Below, piece after piece: positions 1-9,877 of a DNA stretch of 64,000 nucleotides. Location: the NCBI RefSeq assembly GCF_900104475.1, contig NZ_FNJR01000011.1, positions 62,001 to 126,000 on the forward strand, given 5' to 3'. Source of the DNA: Actinopolyspora xinjiangensis (GTDB taxonomy: Bacteria > Actinomycetota > Actinomycetes > Mycobacteriales > Pseudonocardiaceae). The notes below the pieces were generated by a model. That model was given only the letters and a program-made list of their open reading frames with translations. It was not told where the DNA came from and did no database searches. The position numbers and the translations under genes are program-made. Positions within the stretch are counted from its first letter, which is position 1; every line of letters begins with the position of its first letter.

Positions 1-143
1 CCGCGGCCATCGGCACTCCGCAGGCCGTCGAGGACGCCGAGGGCGTCACCTCCGGTGGGAGCACCTCGGTCTCGCGGGCCCAGCCCCCGAAGGCCGCCGT
101 GGTCTCGCGTGATCGTTCCGAACAGGACGGTGAGGACCGTTGA
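1..143 (+). CDS. hemA: 3' end of an upstream gene, probably glutamyl-tRNA reductase (partial)
   Basis: An open frame enters from the left edge (first full codon at base 3) and stops with TGA at 141-143. It encodes about 46 residues with no start inside the window. Its stop overlaps the TTG start of hemC, which indicates translational coupling. The visible part is a low-complexity Ala/Ser/Arg/Glu tail with no diagnostic motif. The hemA assignment therefore rests on the usual actinobacterial order hemA-hemC-hemD-hemB and is inference. Confidence 0.45.
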   Translation, partial: AAIGTPQAVEDAEGVTSGGSTSVSRAQPPKAAVVSRDRSEQDGEDR

Positions 144-1078
144 CCAACACGCTCCGGATCGGCACCAGGGGCAGCGCTCTGGCGATGGCACAGAGCTCCA
201 GGGTCGCCGAGGAGTTGGAACGCGCCGGTTACACGACCGAACTGGTCCGGATCGCCACTTCCGGCGACCAGTCGCAGGCACCGATCAACGAGATCGGTGT
301 CGGTGTTTTCACCTCCGCGCTCCGCGAGGCGCTCGCGGCGGGGGAGGTCGATGTGGCGGTGCACTCCTTCAAGGATCTGCCCACCGCGCCCGATCCCCGG
401 CTGTCGCTGGCCGCCGTCCCCCCGAGGGAGGATCCGAGGGACGCGTTGGTGGCCAGGGACGATCTGACGTTGGGGGAACTGCCTCCGGGCTCCGTTGTGG
501 GGACCGGTTCGCCGCGCCGCGCGAGCCAGCTGCGAGCCCTCGGACTGGGGCTGGAGACGCGCGGTATTCGTGGCAATGTGGACACCCGGATGCGCAAGGT
601 GGCCGACGGTGAGCTGGACGCCGTCGTGCTGGCCCGCGCGGGCCTGGCCAGGGTGGGCCGGCTTGAGGTGATCACTGAATCGCTCGATCCACTGCAGATG
701 CTGCCCGCACCCGCTCAGGGCGCGCTGGCGGTGGAGTGCCGCGTCGATGACGTGGACACCGAGCACTTGCTGCAGTCCGTGTTGGACGATGAGGCCAGCC
801 GCGTCGCGGTGGCCGCCGAGCGCGCCATGCTGGCAGCGCTCGAAGCCGGTTGCAGTGCGCCCGTCGGCGCACTGGCCGGAGTGGTGGAGGACCTCGACGA
901 GGACGGCCGTGTGATCGACCGGCTGTCCATGCGCGGGGTGGTGGCGACCGACGACAACCAGTTGGTTCGCGCATCCGCCACGGGTGAGACGACCGCCGCT
1001 GAGCAGTTGGGCAGGGACATCGCCGCCCAGCTGCTCGAAGCCAGGGCCGCTTCGCTCAGCGGCCCCGGCAGTAGTTGA
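140..1078 (+). CDS. hemC: Porphobilinogen deaminase (hydroxymethylbilane synthase)
   Basis: Cytoplasmic enzyme that joins four porphobilinogen units into hydroxymethylbilane in tetrapyrrole synthesis. The 312-residue protein has the family's usual length. The N-terminus shows [10 protein letters not shown], then VHSFKDLPT near residue 75 and the substrate-binding GSPRRASQL near 124. Cys238, in [10 protein letters not shown], is the expected attachment site of the dipyrromethane cofactor. The start is TTG, overlapping the stop of the preceding frame, and the gene is followed 14 bases later by the hemD fusion. It lies inside a hemA-C-D-B operon. Confidence 0.96.
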   Translation: MTNTLRIGTRGSALAMAQSSRVAEELERAGYTTELVRIATSGDQSQAPINEIGVGVFTSALREALAAGEVDVAVHSFKDLPTAPDPRLSLAAVPPREDPRDALVARDDLTLGELPPGSVVGTGSPRRASQLRALGLGLETRGIRGNVDTRMRKVADGELDAVVLARAGLARVGRLEVITESLDPLQMLPAPAQGALAVECRVDDVDTEHLLQSVLDDEASRVAVAAERAMLAALEAGCSAPVGALAGVVEDLDEDGRVIDRLSMRGVVATDDNQLVRASATGETTAAEQLGRDIAAQLLEARAASLSGPGSS

Positions 1079-1092
1079 TGGGGAGTGCCCTG

Positions 1093-2625
1093 ATGACCCG
1101 AGCACGCAATACCCCCGGACGAGTGGCTTTCGTGGGCTCCGGTCCCGGTGATTCGGGCCTGCTCACCGTCCGGGCCAGGCAGTTGCTTACACACGCTTCG
1201 CTCGTCGTGACCGATCCGGACGTGCCCGCCGAGGTCTCCGGACTCGCCGACGACGCGGCCGAGGTGCGTCCGGCCGTCGGTGATCCCGCCGACGTGGCGG
1301 GCAACCTGGCCGGCGAGGCCCAGACCGGTCGCCCCGTGGTGCGACTGGTCGCCGGTGACCCGTTCACCGCCGACGCGGTGGTGCGGGAGGTCCAGGAGAT
1401 CGCCAAGACCGACGTCTCCTTCGAGGTGGTTCCCGGCGTGTCCTCGGGCACGGCGGTCCCCGCCTACGCGGGTGTGGCGCTCGGCTCCGCCCACGCGGAG
1501 GTGGACGTGCGCGGCGAGGTGGACTGGGCCGCGCTGGCTTCCACCAACGGCCCGATCGTGCTGCACGCCTCCGGCAGTCACCTCGCGGAGGCCGCCTCGG
1601 CGCTGGCCGAGCACGGCGTGAGCCCGCAGACCCCGGTGGCCGTGACGGCCTCCGGCACCACGGTCTCCGAACGCACCATCGACACCACGCTGGCCTCGTT
1701 GCCCGGCGACGCGGGCGAGCTACAGGGGCAGCTGGTGGTCACCATCGGCACGGCGGCGGGCAACCGCGCCGCGCTGTCCTGGTGGGAGACCAGGGCACTG
1801 TACGGCTGGAAGGTCCTCGTGCCGCGCACCAAGGACCAGGCCGGGGCCATGAGTGACCGGTTGTGGTCCCACGGTGCCGTCGCCCACGAGGTGCCCACCA
1901 TCTCGGTGGAGCCGCCACGCAGCCCCGCCCAGATGGAGCGGGCCGTCAAGGGACTGGTGGACGGCCGCTACCAGTGGGTCGTGTTCACCTCCGCCAACGC
2001 GGTGCGCGCGGTGTGGGAGAAGTTCCACGAGTTCGGCCTCGACGCCCGCGCCTTCTCCGGTGTCAAGATCGCCTGCGTCGGTGAGGCCACCGCGGAGAAG
2101 GTGCGCTCCTTCGGGATCAACCCGGAGCTGCTGCCATCCGGGGACCAGTCCAGCGAGGGCCTGCTGCAGGACTTCCCGCCGCACGACGAGGTGCTCGACC
2201 CGGTGGCCAGGGTGCTGCTGCCGCGTGCGGACATCGCGACCGAGACGCTGTCGGCCGGGCTGACCGAACGCGGCTGGGAGGTCGACGACGTCACGGCCTA
2301 CCGCACCGTCCGCGCCGCGCCGCCGCCGGCCGAGACCCGCGAGATGATCAAGACCGGTGGCTTCGACGCGGTGTGCTTCACCTCCTCCTCGACCGTCCGG
2401 AACCTGGTCGGCATCGCGGGCAAGCCGCACGCCAGGACGCTCGTGGCCTGCATCGGGCCCAAGACCGCCGAGACGGCCAAGGAGTTCGGCCTCCGCGTGG
2501 ACGTGCGGCCCGATCTGGCGCAGGTCCCGTCGCTGGTCGACTCGCTGGCCGAGCACGCCGCGAAGCTGCGTGCGGAGGGGGCGTTGCCGCCGCCGAAGAA
2601 GGCCAAGCGCACCCGCCGTTCTTGA
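1093..2625 (+). CDS. hemD: Fused uroporphyrinogen-III methyltransferase-like domain and uroporphyrinogen-III synthase
   Basis: Two-domain protein of 510 residues. The N-terminal half (roughly 1-245) has the CobA/SUMT fold signature [13 protein letters not shown] and the VPGVSSG segment. The C-terminal half (roughly 250-500) is a HemD synthase that cyclises hydroxymethylbilane, with VVFTSANAV and [11 protein letters not shown] in the two Rossmann lobes. Such fusions are common in actinobacteria. The ATG at 1093 was chosen because GGGAG at 1081-1085 sits 7 bases upstream; in-frame TTG/ATG codons at 1075 and 1078 lack such a site. The C-terminus is Lys/Arg-rich. Whether the methyltransferase half is active cannot be seen. 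Confidence 0.93.
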   Translation: MTRARNTPGRVAFVGSGPGDSGLLTVRARQLLTHASLVVTDPDVPAEVSGLADDAAEVRPAVGDPADVAGNLAGEAQTGRPVVRLVAGDPFTADAVVREVQEIAKTDVSFEVVPGVSSGTAVPAYAGVALGSAHAEVDVRGEVDWAALASTNGPIVLHASGSHLAEAASALAEHGVSPQTPVAVTASGTTVSERTIDTTLASLPGDAGELQGQLVVTIGTAAGNRAALSWWETRALYGWKVLVPRTKDQAGAMSDRLWSHGAVAHEVPTISVEPPRSPAQMERAVKGLVDGRYQWVVFTSANAVRAVWEKFHEFGLDARAFSGVKIACVGEATAEKVRSFGINPELLPSGDQSSEGLLQDFPPHDEVLDPVARVLLPRADIATETLSAGLTERGWEVDDVTAYRTVRAAPPPAETREMIKTGGFDAVCFTSSSTVRNLVGIAGKPHARTLVACIGPKTAETAKEFGLRVDVRPDLAQVPSLVDSLAEHAAKLRAEGALPPPKKAKRTRRS

Positions 2626-2640
2626 TTCGTGTTCGTTTGT

Positions 2641-2815
2641 CGGGTTGCTTGCGTGGTTACTCGGCGGAACCTCCGGCACGGCTCTCGCTGCGGGAGGCCC
2701 GACATCGGGTAGTTACTACACAACGTCGGGCCTTCCTCGCGAGAGCCGCACCGGAGAACCCGCGGCGGTGCCGACCGCGAGGGTGGTCGGGGCTCGGCTT
2801 GCGGGAGTGTTCGGG
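2641..2815 (+). repeat. Dispersed palindromic element, copy A
   Basis: Member of a family found six times in this window. From GGCGGAACCTC (2663) to GAGAACCCGCGG (about 2765) the sequence is an imperfect inverted repeat. It has a perfect inner stem GGCCCGAC/GTCGGGCC at 2697-2732 around a GTAGTTACTAC hairpin tip. Both flanks extend the similarity: CGGGTTGCTT on the left is shared with copy E, and about 50 bases on the right are shared with copy B. It fills most of the 310-base gap between hemD and hemB, where no gene is seen. Confidence 0.85.
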
Positions 2816-2935
2816 TTTCGGCCTGCCGTGTCGAGGAGTGAGTACGGCAGGCGGTCCGAGCCCGCGAGAGGTTCCGCCACGGAACTACCTTCGACAACCG
2901 GATCACCCCTCTTTTCCCCGCGAGGTGTTCGAGAG

Positions 2936-3931
2936 ATGTATCCATCGGTCCGTCCGCGCCGACTGCGCCGCAACGCCGCGCTGCGGCGACTGGTCTCCGA
3001 GACCGAGGTGCGGCCGCGCCACCTGGTGCTGCCGATGTTCGTCCGGGAGGGCGCGGACGAGCCGGTGGAGATCCCCTCCATGCCCGGTGTCATGCACCAC
3101 ACCAGGGACTCGCTGCGTGCCGCCGCCGTGGACGCGGTTCGAGCGGGCGTCGGCGGGCTGATGCTGTTCGGCGTCCCCAGCGAGCGGGACCCCTCCGGCT
3201 CGGCGGCGGCCGATCCGGACGGCATCCTCAACGTGGCGCTGCGCGACGTGGCCTCCGAGGTCGGCGACGACACCGTGATCATGGCCGACACCTGCCTGGA
3301 CGAGTTCACCGATCACGGCCACTGCGGTGTGCTCGACGAGCACGGCGGGGTGGACAACGATCGCACGCTGCGCCTCTACGGCGAGATGGCGCTGGCGCAG
3401 GCCGAGGCGGGGGCGCACGTGCTCGGCCCCAGCGGGATGATGGACGGCCAGGTCGGCGCCATCCGGGAGACGCTGGACGCGGCGGGCTTCCACGACACCT
3501 CGCTGCTGGCCTACTCCGCCAAGTACGCCTCGGCGTTCTACGGGCCGTTCCGCGACGCCGTGGACTCCCAGCTGTCCGGGGACCGCAAGACCTACCAGCA
3601 GGATCCGGCCAACGGCAGAGAGGGCATCCGGGAAGTGGGGCAGGACCTCGCGGAGGGAGCGGACATGGTGATGGTCAAACCCGCCATGTCCTACACCGAC
3701 CTCCTCAGGCGAACCGCCGAGGTCTCCGAGGTCCCGGTGGCGGCCTACCAGGTGTCCGGGGAGTACTCGATGATCGAGGCCGCCGTCGAGCGCGGCTGGC
3801 TGGATCGGCGGCGGACGGTGCTGGAGACGCTGACCTCGATACGCCGGGCCGGGGCCGACATCGTGCTGACCTACTGGGCGGCGCGGGCGGCTCGCTGGCT
3901 TCGGGAGGAGTCCGGAGAGGACGCCTCGTGA
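2936..3931 (+). CDS. hemB: Delta-aminolevulinic acid dehydratase (porphobilinogen synthase)
   Basis: Condenses two 5-aminolevulinate molecules to porphobilinogen. The 331-residue protein has the usual length. The two catalytic lysines are visible as [13 protein letters not shown] (Lys196) and [10 protein letters not shown] (Lys248). The metal-site segment [14 protein letters not shown] has Cys-x-Asp rather than Cys-x-Cys, so it is not the full three-cysteine zinc site. ATG 2936 starts the family-typical N-terminus [10 protein letters not shown]; in-frame codons upstream run through the repeat and are not plausible. The stop overlaps the GTG of the next gene. Confidence 0.97.
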   Translation: MYPSVRPRRLRRNAALRRLVSETEVRPRHLVLPMFVREGADEPVEIPSMPGVMHHTRDSLRAAAVDAVRAGVGGLMLFGVPSERDPSGSAAADPDGILNVALRDVASEVGDDTVIMADTCLDEFTDHGHCGVLDEHGGVDNDRTLRLYGEMALAQAEAGAHVLGPSGMMDGQVGAIRETLDAAGFHDTSLLAYSAKYASAFYGPFRDAVDSQLSGDRKTYQQDPANGREGIREVGQDLAEGADMVMVKPAMSYTDLLRRTAEVSEVPVAAYQVSGEYSMIEAAVERGWLDRRRTVLETLTSIRRAGADIVLTYWAARAARWLREESGEDAS

Positions 3932-4485
3932 CCGGCCCGCGCGCTCCGCTCGACGCCCCGGGTGGCCGTCTCCCGGACCGCTCTCCCGAGCCGCCGTACT
4001 CGGTGTGGCTGGCCAGGTGGCTCTGGATCGGCGCGGCCGTGGTGGGGCTGGCGCGTTCGCTGCTCCAGCTGTCCGACCGCAGGATGCTCGTCGAGGAGCT
4101 GCGGCGGGTCGATCCCGGGCTCTCGCAGCACGAGGTCGATGCCGCGACCAACAGCGGGATCATGGTCGCGCTGCTGTTCATGGTCGGGATGGCACTGCTC
4201 TACGTGTTCTTCGGCAACCGGATGGCGCGGGGAGCCAACTGGGCGCGGGTGCTGGTGATGGTGCTGTGCGGGCTGTTCGTGTGCGGCGTTCTGCTGTCGT
4301 TGCTGACGCTCGGGTTGGCCGCGCGGGTGTTGCCCGAGGCGGCGATGCCGAGCGTGGCTGTCGGGCCGCTCGGTGTGTTGTTGAGCACGGTGATCGCGGG
4401 GCTCGATGTGGCCGTGTTCGTGCTGCTGTTGCGCGGTGAGTCCAGGCGATTCTTCGCCGAGGCGGGGGCGCGGCGTCGCGGTTGA
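3928..4485 (+). CDS. Small multi-pass membrane protein, function unknown
   Basis: 185 residues with about four predicted membrane segments (around residues 26-48, 75-92, 105-130 and 148-168) separated by short loops. It starts with GTG overlapping the hemB stop (GTGA), so it should be translationally coupled to hemB. It is the first of a run of five small membrane-protein genes between hemB and hemL. The layout resembles the proteins at 4558 and 5372, which suggests diverged paralogues. I recognise no named family. Confidence 0.75.
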   Translation: MTGPRAPLDAPGGRLPDRSPEPPYSVWLARWLWIGAAVVGLARSLLQLSDRRMLVEELRRVDPGLSQHEVDAATNSGIMVALLFMVGMALLYVFFGNRMARGANWARVLVMVLCGLFVCGVLLSLLTLGLAARVLPEAAMPSVAVGPLGVLLSTVIAGLDVAVFVLLLRGESRRFFAEAGARRRG

Positions 4486-4557
4486 GCCGGGTTCGGACGG
4501 GCTCGTGCCCGCCCGCCGGAATTGGACATCGCCACGGCGGGTTTCTACGGTTTCCGC

Positions 4558-5334
4558 GTGACTTCCCCACAGAACCCCTGGGAGCAGGACCCCTCACGAC
4601 AGGAGAACTCCCCGCAGCAACCCGGCTACCCGCCCGACCCGCAGTCGGGTGGGTTCCAGCGACCCGATCCGCACTCCGGCGGATTCCAGCAGTCCGGCTA
4701 CGGCCCGCCCTCCTACCCGCAGCAGGGCTATCCGCAGGGGCATCCGGGCGATCCCTCGCAGGGCGGCCACCCCGATCCCTACGCCGCGCCGCCGATCTCG
4801 GCGCAGGAGGTGGAGGGCCCGCCGCGGCCGAACACGATCGACATCGCCTTCTGGATCGCCGTCGTGATTCCCGTACTGTTCACGGTGCTCTCGGCGGTAT
4901 CGCTGCTGTTGCAGCGCAGCTACATCGAGTGGGTGATGGAGCAGATCTCCGACAGGGCTACGGTCGTCAGCGAGGACCTGCTGCGGTTCGGCATGATGTT
5001 CGGTTTCGTGTTCGGACTGATCATCTCGGTGGTGTTCACCGTGCTCTGGGTCCTCTTCGCGTTCAAGATGCGCGCGGGGCGCAACTGGGCCAGGATCACG
5101 CTGACCGTCTTCGCGGGTCTCTGGCTGTTCGGATCTCTCGGCAACATAGTCACTGCCGCGAGCTACCGGACGGTGCGACTCCCCAGCGGGGAAAGCCTGA
5201 CCTTTGAGGTCTCCACGGCGCAGTTGGCTACCAGCTATGCGCAGTACATCCTCACGCTGCTGGCGATGATCGCCTTCATCGTGCTGGTCTACCTCAAGCG
5301 GTCCAACGCGTTCTTCCGGGCGGCGCGGCGATGA
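4558..5334 (+). CDS. Membrane protein with Pro/Gln-rich cytoplasmic N-terminus
   Basis: About 258 residues. The first 90 or so are rich in Pro, Gln, Gly, Tyr and Ser with repeated GGFQ and YPQQG motifs, and are probably disordered. Then follow about four hydrophobic segments that resemble those of the preceding gene, including the shared phrase RAGRNWARI. GTG 4558 is preferred because it yields the family-like start TSPQNPWEQ; the in-frame TTG at 4522 has no better ribosome site. Function unknown. Confidence 0.75.
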   Translation: MTSPQNPWEQDPSRQENSPQQPGYPPDPQSGGFQRPDPHSGGFQQSGYGPPSYPQQGYPQGHPGDPSQGGHPDPYAAPPISAQEVEGPPRPNTIDIAFWIAVVIPVLFTVLSAVSLLLQRSYIEWVMEQISDRATVVSEDLLRFGMMFGFVFGLIISVVFTVLWVLFAFKMRAGRNWARITLTVFAGLWLFGSLGNIVTAASYRTVRLPSGESLTFEVSTAQLATSYAQYILTLLAMIAFIVLVYLKRSNAFFRAARR

Positions 5335-5371
5335 GCGCGTTCCGTTCTCGCCGGGATCGAGGCGGGCACCG

Positions 5372-5812
5372 GTGACCGACACCCCGGAGGCGCCCACGGG
5401 AGTGCCGCGGACGTTGCGGGCGGGACTGGGGCTCTGGGTGGCGCTCGGCGTTTTCCTGCTCGTCCGCGCGGCGATCTCGTGGGCCGACCTCGGCGCGATG
5501 CGCGGCAGGCTCGTCGAGGCCAGTGGGCTGCTCCCGGATGAGGCGGAGCGGCTGGCCCGCGACCTCCTCGTGGCCAACACCCTCCTGGCGGTCGTGCTGG
5601 CCGCGGGCTACGCGGGACTGGGCTGGCTGGTGCTGCGTCGGCGCTCCTGGGCCCGGATCGCCGTCAGCGCGCTGGCGGTGGCGCACGTGCTGCTGTTGCT
5701 GCTGTCCGGGGCGTGGAGCGCCTCCAACCTGATCGTGCTGGTGCTGGCCGCGCTCGCGTGGGCGTGCTTCTGGCGCCGGGAGACCTCGGAATGGTTGGCC
5801 GGCGACCGGTGA
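5372..5812 (+). CDS. Small four-helix membrane protein, function unknown
   Basis: 146 residues, GTG start, nearly all hydrophobic apart from one loop (DLGAMRGRLVEASGLL...) that parallels the Leu/Glu-rich loop in the two preceding genes. A RRRSWARIAV segment corresponds to ANWARV and RNWARI in those genes, so the three look like a tandem family. Its stop overlaps the GTG of the DUF3093 gene. Confidence 0.7.
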   Translation: MTDTPEAPTGVPRTLRAGLGLWVALGVFLLVRAAISWADLGAMRGRLVEASGLLPDEAERLARDLLVANTLLAVVLAAGYAGLGWLVLRRRSWARIAVSALAVAHVLLLLLSGAWSASNLIVLVLAALAWACFWRRETSEWLAGDR

Positions 5813-6300
5813 CCGGATCTCCGCGAGTCCGCTACGCCGAGCGGGGGTCGAGCTGGTGGCCGCTGCTCTGGGGGCCGTCGTTCGCCCTGCTGGGTCTCGT
5901 GGTGGAGCTGAGCACGCCGGGGCCGCTGCACCTGCCGCAGTGGCTGGTGCTGGCGGTCCTGTTGGCCGTCATGGCCGTGCCGTGGGTCCGGGCGCGCAGG
6001 CGGTTCCGCTCGGTTCGGCTGACCACCTCGGAGTTGACGCTGGGAGGGGAGTCGGTGCCGCTCGGGCTCCTCGCGCTGCCCGAGCAGCCGCCTTCGACGG
6101 ACGCGGCCCGGGTGCTCGGGGGAGGCGGCACGGTCCCCAGGGGGATGGCCGAGGTTCCGCTGCTGCTGCACCACACCGACGAATCCGGCACCGACGCCGG
6201 GGAGGCCACCCCGGCCGGAGCGGGAACCGTGGTGCTGGCCTGGGCCGCCGATCCGGAACGGCTGCGCGCCGAGCTGGTGGCACTGCTGCGTTCGGAGTAG
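5809..6300 (+). CDS. DUF3093 family membrane protein
   Basis: 163 residues. It opens with ERGSSWWPLLWG and two membrane segments (about residues 15-55), followed by a soluble domain with the RFRSVRLTTSELTLGG pattern typical of DUF3093. The function of that family is not established. GTG 5809 was chosen because it overlaps the upstream TGA and gives the expected N-terminus. The C-terminal third carries an acidic/Pro-rich insertion (DESGTDAGEATPAGAG). Confidence 0.8.
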   Translation: MTGSPRVRYAERGSSWWPLLWGPSFALLGLVVELSTPGPLHLPQWLVLAVLLAVMAVPWVRARRRFRSVRLTTSELTLGGESVPLGLLALPEQPPSTDAARVLGGGGTVPRGMAEVPLLLHHTDESGTDAGEATPAGAGTVVLAWAADPERLRAELVALLRSE

Positions 6301-6324
6301 TTCACGGCATGCGATCCTGGCCGG

Positions 6325-6690
6325 GTGCACGATTCCCGATCCGAGGAGACCGATTCCGGGGCGCGGTCACGTCGGCTGCACCAGCCGTGGCGGCTGGCCG
6401 TGGCGGGCGCCGAGGTGCTGGTCGCCGCGCTGCTGATCGCGCTGGCCTTTCCCGCCTGGGAGAACTCGGTGGTCCGCATCGAACTGCCGGAGGCCGCCGG
6501 TGGCGCGGTCGTCTCCCGGATGCTGGGCAGCTGGGTGACGCTTTCGGTGCTCGCCGTCACGCTCGGCGGGCTGCTGCTGATCGACGCCTCGCGCCAGTTG
6601 GTGCTGGGGGTTCGGGCGGGCCGGTCGGGCGGCCGTTCCCGGGGTGACTCCGGGGCTACCACTTCGGAGGCCACCTCCGGTTCGCAGTGA
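6325..6690 (+). CDS. Small two-helix membrane protein, function unknown
   Basis: 121 residues, GTG start. Two hydrophobic segments (about residues 25-45 and 70-92) flank an extracytoplasmic loop, and there is a Gly/Ser/Arg-rich tail. The segment ALAFPAWENSVVRIELPE is distinctive but I do not recognise the family. It ends 130 bases before hemL, in the same direction. Confidence 0.6.
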   Translation: MHDSRSEETDSGARSRRLHQPWRLAVAGAEVLVAALLIALAFPAWENSVVRIELPEAAGGAVVSRMLGSWVTLSVLAVTLGGLLLIDASRQLVLGVRAGRSGGRSRGDSGATTSEATSGSQ

Positions 6691-6820
6691 TCCGGCGGTG
6701 ATCCCCGGCGCGGCCGTGCCGGAAAGGTGAGCGCGCGAGCCCCGGCACGGGTGCAAGATTCGCCACCCCCGGTGGGGAGGCATGGCCCGGTGGCATCCGT
6801 GGCCTGGCAAACTGGGCGAC

Positions 6821-8170
6821 GTGACTGCCGATACTCCCGCCAACGCGACGACAGCAGCATCCGATCCGGCGCCCCGCTCCCGGCAGCTCTTCGAACGGGC
6901 GGAGGCGGTGACGCCCGGCGGGGTCAACTCCCCGGTGCGCGCCTTTCACTCGGTCGGCGGCACGCCGCGGTTCATGGTGCGCGGCGAGGGCGCGTATCTG
7001 TGGGACGCCGACGGCAACCGCTACGTGGACCTCGTCTCCTCCTGGGGACCGATGATCAACGGTCACGCGCACCCCGACGTGGTCGGCGCGGTGCGCGAGG
7101 CGGCCCTGGAGGGGCTCTCGTTCGGCACTCCCGCCACCGGTGAGATCGAGCTGGCGCGGGAGATCATCGACCGGGTGGACCCGGTCGAGCACGTGCGGCT
7201 GGTCAACTCCGGCACCGAGGCCACGATGACCTCCATCCGGCTGGCCCGCGCCTTCACCGGCCGCCCCAAGGTCCTCAAGTTCACCGGCTGCTACCACGGT
7301 CACGTCGACTCGCTGCTGGCGGGAGCGGGTTCGGGTGTGGCGACCCTGGGGCTTCCCGGCACTCCCGGTGTGACGGAGGCCCAGGCGGCCGACACCATCG
7401 TGGTGCCCTACAACGACCTGGACGCGGTGCGTCAGGCCTTCGCCGAGTACGGCGACCGGATCGCCTGCGTCATCACCGAGGCCGCCGCGGGCAACATGGG
7501 CGCGGTGCCGCCGCGCGAGGGCTTCAACGCCGCGCTGCGCGAGATCACCCGCGAGGCCGGGGCGCTGCTGGTGATGGACGAGGTCATGACCGGTTTCCGG
7601 GTCTCGCGCGCGGGTTGGTACGGCGTGGACGGCGTCGCCGGTGACCTCTACACCTTCGGCAAGGTGATGTCGGGCGGGCTTCCCGCGGCCGCCTTCGGTG
7701 GCCGGGCCGACGTGATGGATCTGCTCGCGCCGCGCGGCCCCGTCTACCAGGCGGGGACGCTCGCGGGTAATCCGGTGGCGGTGGCGGCCGGGCTGGCCAA
7801 CCTGCGCGCCGCGGACTCCGAGGTCTACGCCGCGCTGGACCGCAACGCCGAGCGCCTGGGCGAGCTGCTGGGCCAGGCGCTGCGGGCGGAGGAGGTGCCT
7901 CACCAGCTCTCCTTCGCGGGCAACATGCTCAGCGTCTTCTTCACCGAGACGCCGGTGCACGACTTCGCGGGGGCCCAGGCCCAGCAGACCTGGCGCTTCC
8001 CGGCGTTCTTCCACGAGCTGCTGCGGCGCGGCGTCTACCCGCCGCCGAGCGCGTTCGAGTGCTGGTTCGTCAACGCGGCCATGGACGACACCGCTTTCGA
8101 GGTGATCGCGGAGGCGCTGCCGCACGCGGCGGCGGCAGCGGCGGCCGCCGAGCCGGAGGGGGCGAAGTGA
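6821..8170 (+). CDS. hemL: Glutamate-1-semialdehyde 2,1-aminomutase
   Basis: PLP enzyme that converts glutamate-1-semialdehyde to 5-aminolevulinate, completing the C5 route begun by HemA. 449 residues from GTG 6821. Motifs: [34 protein letters not shown], and the PLP lysine Lys281 in [12 protein letters not shown]. The earlier in-frame ATG at 6782 has GGGGAGG almost touching it, which is too close for a normal Shine-Dalgarno site, and adds 13 residues not typical of the family. The stop overlaps the next GTG. Confidence 0.95.
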   Translation: MTADTPANATTAASDPAPRSRQLFERAEAVTPGGVNSPVRAFHSVGGTPRFMVRGEGAYLWDADGNRYVDLVSSWGPMINGHAHPDVVGAVREAALEGLSFGTPATGEIELAREIIDRVDPVEHVRLVNSGTEATMTSIRLARAFTGRPKVLKFTGCYHGHVDSLLAGAGSGVATLGLPGTPGVTEAQAADTIVVPYNDLDAVRQAFAEYGDRIACVITEAAAGNMGAVPPREGFNAALREITREAGALLVMDEVMTGFRVSRAGWYGVDGVAGDLYTFGKVMSGGLPAAAFGGRADVMDLLAPRGPVYQAGTLAGNPVAVAAGLANLRAADSEVYAALDRNAERLGELLGQALRAEEVPHQLSFAGNMLSVFFTETPVHDFAGAQAQQTWRFPAFFHELLRRGVYPPPSAFECWFVNAAMDDTAFEVIAEALPHAAAAAAAAEPEGAK

Positions 8171-8802
8171 GCGGCAGAACGACCGTGGTCCACTTCGTGC
8201 GGCACGGTGAGGTGCACAACCCGGAGGGCATTCTGTACGGCCGGCTGCCCGGTTACCGGTTGTCCGAGGAGGGGCAGCGGCAGGCCAAGATCGTCGCCGG
8301 TTTCCTGGCCGACCGCGACATCCGCGTGGTGCACGCCTCCCCGATGCAGCGGGCGGCGGAGACCGCGAGCCCGCTGGCCGAGCGGCACGGGCTGGACATC
8401 GACACCGACGAGCGGTTGATCGAGGCGGCGAACCGCTTCGAGGGTTGCCGGGTGTCGGTGGGCGACGGCGCGTTGCGTTCTCCCCGGCACTGGCCGAAGC
8501 TCTGGAACCCGGTTCGGCCCTCCTGGGGCGAGCCGTACCTCGGTATCGCGCACCGGATGCTCGCCGCGGCGCACCGCGCCCGGAGCGCCGCCGAGTCCGG
8601 GGAGGCGGTCTGCGTCTCCCACCAGCTGCCCATCTGGATTCTGCGCCGGTTCATCGAGGGCAGGGCGCTCTGGCACGACCCGCGCAGGCGGCAGTGCTCG
8701 TTGGCCTCGGTGACCAGCCTGGTCTTCCGGGACGAGAAGTTCGAACGTCTGGCCTACGCCGAACCCGTGGGCGAGACCGACGCGAGAGCGAGCGGCGCAT
8801 GA
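8167..8802 (+). CDS. Histidine phosphatase (phosphoglycerate mutase-like) family protein
   Basis: 211 residues. The phosphoacceptor motif is [11 protein letters not shown], followed by [13 protein letters not shown], and the second catalytic histidine lies in [10 protein letters not shown]. Overall length fits small actinobacterial histidine phosphatases. It is coupled by overlapping codons to hemL upstream and to the thioredoxin-like gene downstream. The substrate is unknown. Its constant position before cytochrome c maturation genes in actinobacteria suggests, but does not prove, a linked role. Confidence 0.88.
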   Translation: MSGRTTVVHFVRHGEVHNPEGILYGRLPGYRLSEEGQRQAKIVAGFLADRDIRVVHASPMQRAAETASPLAERHGLDIDTDERLIEAANRFEGCRVSVGDGALRSPRHWPKLWNPVRPSWGEPYLGIAHRMLAAAHRARSAAESGEAVCVSHQLPIWILRRFIEGRALWHDPRRRQCSLASVTSLVFRDEKFERLAYAEPVGETDARASGA

Positions 8803-9476
8803 GACCGAACCGTCGTTGGGGCCGTCCGGACAGGCGCGCGGGTGCCTTGCTGCTCACCGCGCTGTTCGCGCTGCTGTCCGGCTGTGCGGGCAGCGGCGAC
8901 GCGGTCTCCGACAACGGCGAGTTCACCTTCGTGTCCCCCGGCGGCAAGACGCGGCTGTTCTACTCGCCCGGCGAGCGCGGTCGCGTCACGGGGTTGAAGG
9001 GCGAGTCCCTGGCCGACGGCGACGACACCATCAGGTTGTCCGACTTCAGCGAGGAGGTCGTCGTGCTCAACGTGTGGGGCTCGTGGTGCCCGCCCTGCCG
9101 TTCCGAGGCCGACGACCTGCAGGCGGTGCAGGACGAGCTCGGCGACGATGGCGTGCAGGTGCTCGGCATCAACGTGCGCGACAACCGCGACGCCGCCCAG
9201 GACTTCGTGCACAACCTGGACGTCGGCTACCCCTCGATCTTCGATCCCGCCGGACGCTCGCTGCTGGCGCTGGACGGCTTCCCGCGCAGCACCACCCCCG
9301 CCACGGTGGTGCTGGACCGCGAGCACCGTGTGGCCGCGATCTACCTGAGCGAGATCACGAAGGAAGGGCTGCTGCCGAAGGTCCGCGAGGTGGCCGACGA
9401 GACGTCCGGCTCGGACGGTTCCGGCGAGCAGGGTTCCGGTGAGCAGGGGGCCCGCGAGCAGGGTTCCGGGCAGTAG
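8799..9476 (+). CDS. resA: TlpA/ResA-like thiol-disulfide oxidoreductase, lipoprotein
   Basis: 225 residues, ATG overlapping the upstream stop. A signal peptide ends in the lipobox LLSGC (Cys about residue 28), so the protein should be anchored outside the membrane. The thioredoxin fold carries the redox motif WCPPC, within NVWGSWCPPCRSEAD. It is expected to reduce apocytochrome c cysteines for haem attachment, fed by CcdA encoded next. The C-terminal tail is a GEQGSGEQG-type low-complexity repeat, which is unusual for the family. Confidence 0.92.
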   Translation: MRPNRRWGRPDRRAGALLLTALFALLSGCAGSGDAVSDNGEFTFVSPGGKTRLFYSPGERGRVTGLKGESLADGDDTIRLSDFSEEVVVLNVWGSWCPPCRSEADDLQAVQDELGDDGVQVLGINVRDNRDAAQDFVHNLDVGYPSIFDPAGRSLLALDGFPRSTTPATVVLDREHRVAAIYLSEITKEGLLPKVREVADETSGSDGSGEQGSGEQGAREQGSGQ

Positions 9477-9877
9477 CTTCCGGCCCGTGCGCTCGCGGTT
9501 CGCGGCGCGCGGCACTTCGCCGGTCCCGACCGTCGTGCCCGTCCCGGCCGAGCCCACCGATCTCGGCGGATCCCGGACGGCGCGCCCCGAGCTTCGCCGC
9601 GGTCGCCGCGGTGTGATCCGGATCTCGATGTGCTCGTGCCCGCTTCGCGGGGGAGCCGTACGGCCTCGCGGCTGTTGGTTCCCCGCCGGGTCGTCGGCCG
9701 CCCGAAGGGGCAGCCGGACTATGTGTCGCAGCACGCTGCGGTGCGGTTTTTGTCCGTTTTGTCCCGGACGATGGTGTCGGTTTCCCGAGGTGTGCGGGGA
9801 ACGGGACGTCCCGGCTGTGGTTCCGGTCACCAGGGCCGCTGTCCGCGCCCCGCGCGGGCTTACCTACCCTCGGGTTC
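9477..9877. other. Gap between resA and ccdA, no gene seen
   Basis: About 400 bases, GC-rich, with no convincing coding frame. The only signal I can support is the TACCCT hexamer just before ccdA, listed separately. Confidence 0.6.
9865..9870 (+). promoter_or_regulatory. Candidate -10 of a leaderless ccdA transcript
   Basis: TACCCT fits the actinobacterial -10 pattern TANNNT. Seven bases separate it from the GTG start of ccdA at 9878, the spacing expected when transcription begins at the start codon. No Shine-Dalgarno sequence precedes the GTG. The same arrangement precedes the genes at 16559 and 50836. Confidence 0.5.

Noticed and set aside
9439-9877. Plus-strand frame extending upstream across the resA-ccdA gap
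   Set aside because: It is out of frame with ccdA, very Arg-rich, and shows no domain.
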